A DNA stretch of 64,000 nt from JAWKWH01 sp041397625. GTDB taxonomy: Bacteria; Pseudomonadota; Alphaproteobacteria; Rhizobiales; Rhizobiaceae. Where the stretch lies: assembly GCA_041397625.1 (NCBI GenBank), contig JAWKWH010000001.1, positions 496,001 through 560,000 on the forward strand. Direction: 5' to 3'. Positions 63,495 to 64,000 of the stretch are shown here, piece by piece. Every line of letters starts with the position of its first letter. The stretch's first letter is position 1. The notes below the pieces were generated by a model. That model had not been told where the DNA came from. It did no database searches and was given only the letters and a program-made list of their open reading frames with translations. A program made the translations under genes and the position numbers.

Positions 63495-64000
63495 CTACAG
63501 GATAAATCGCGACAAATCTGTGTTTTTCGCCATGTCGCCGACATTCCTGGCCACATAGTCGGCGTCGACTGTGACTTTTTTGCCCGCCTTGTCGGGGGCG
63601 TTGAACGAGATGTCGTCGAGTACGCGTTCCATCACCGTCTGCAGACGCCTGGCGCCGATATTCTCGACACTGGCGTTGAGATCGACGGCGATGCCGGCGA
63701 GACTGTCGATGGCGTCGTCGGTGAATTCAAGCGTCACGCCTTCGGTCGCCATCAGCGCCACATATTGCTTGATCAGGCTTGCCTCGGTCTCGGTCAGGAT
63801 GCGGCGGAAATCCTCCTTCTCCAGCGCGCGCAGCTCGACGCGGATCGGCAGCCGCCCCTGCAGCTCCGGCAGTAGGTCCGACGGTTTCGACACGTGAAAG
63901 GCGCCCGAGGCGATGAACAGGATGTGGTCGGTCTTCACCGGCCCGTACTTCGTGGCCACCGTGGTGCCTTCGACCAGCGGCAACAGATCGCGCTGCACGC
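63495..64000 (-). CDS. hslU: ATP-dependent protease ATPase subunit HslU, C-terminal part
   Basis: Only the last 168 or so residues are in the window. The gene enters from the right edge. Visible blocks are QRDLLPLVEGTTV, KTDHILFIASGAFH, PSDLLPELQGRLPIRVEL, the sensor-2 region ENIGARRLQTVMERVLDDI and the C-terminal DLSRFIL, which docks into HslV. The valine codon at 63998 is internal, not a start. Confidence 0.96.
   Translation of the reverse strand, partial: VQRDLLPLVEGTTVATKYGPVKTDHILFIASGAFHVSKPSDLLPELQGRLPIRVELRALEKEDFRRILTETEASLIKQYVALMATEGVTLEFTDDAIDSLAGIAVDLNASVENIGARRLQTVMERVLDDISFNAPDKAGKKVTVDADYVARNVGDMAKNTDLSRFIL

Overview
The window looks like chromosomal DNA of a high-GC alphaproteobacterium of the order Hyphomicrobiales (Rhizobiales), most likely near the Mesorhizobium/Phyllobacteriaceae group. 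This is inferred from gene content. There is a PodJ-like polarity protein, a DUF1402 protein beside hslU, a proton-translocating transhydrogenase split as pntAa/pntAb/pntB next to a bacterial cytochrome oxidase subunit IV, a Mur-type Fur regulator beside sitABCD, a CtrA-type box, and short palindromic intergenic repeats of the kind common in rhizobia. Coding density is high. No rRNA, tRNA, CRISPR array or complete insertion sequence was recognised.

Layout. 1-3.5 kb: 3' part of a PodJ-like Sel1/peptidoglycan-binding protein, then a TauE/SafE permease coupled to a TIGR02186-type membrane protein. 3.5-9.4 kb: the four-gene ligase-associated DNA-repair cassette (phosphoesterase, Lhr-Core helicase, MBL-fold exonuclease, ATP-dependent ligase) arranged as two divergent pairs. 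9.4-15.7 kb: an unknown membrane protein and the heterotetrameric sarcosine oxidase operon soxBDAG. 16-17.2 kb: rpsU and a TPR lipoprotein. 17.2-20.6 kb: pnt genes and a cox subunit IV gene. 20.7-27.9 kb: an acyl-CoA ligase plus a complete Liv-type ABC importer. 28-31.3 kb: a FeeM/LuxI-like N-acyltransferase with a perfect CtrA-type box upstream, and a GGDEF-EAL protein. 31.4-37.8 kb: a fused indolepyruvate-ferredoxin-oxidoreductase-family enzyme and TRAP membrane subunits. 37.8-42 kb: mur and sitABCD with a clear operator. 42-43.1 kb: a 2-oxoacid-type TRAP binding protein, detached from its membrane subunits. 43.5-46.2 kb: a cobalt-type nitrile hydratase cluster with a class-I glutamine-amidotransferase-like hydrolase and a small frameshifted gene. 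46.3-48.7 kb: two DUF1254/DUF1214 proteins in tandem. 49.3-52 kb: a MarR regulator divergent from a Rieske oxygenase and an EamA transporter. 52-53.1 kb: three palindromic repeats, two of them read through in frame inside a conserved hypothetical gene. 53.3-55.5 kb: a lone lower-GC gene with a nuclease-like core. 55.7-64 kb: mutS, maeB, a periplasmic protein, a stand-alone RAM-domain protein, a DUF1402 protein and the 3' part of hslU.

How it fits together. Much of the window concerns uptake and oxidation of small organic molecules: methylated amines (sarcosine oxidase, possibly the Rieske enzyme), branched-chain or acyl/aromatic acids (Liv importer plus ligase), 2-oxo acids (TRAP plus oxidoreductase) and nitriles. 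Housekeeping and repair genes lie in between. The best candidates for something new are the orphan 751-residue nuclease-like protein, the acyltransferase beneath a CtrA box, and the repeat-invaded gene next to the orphan.
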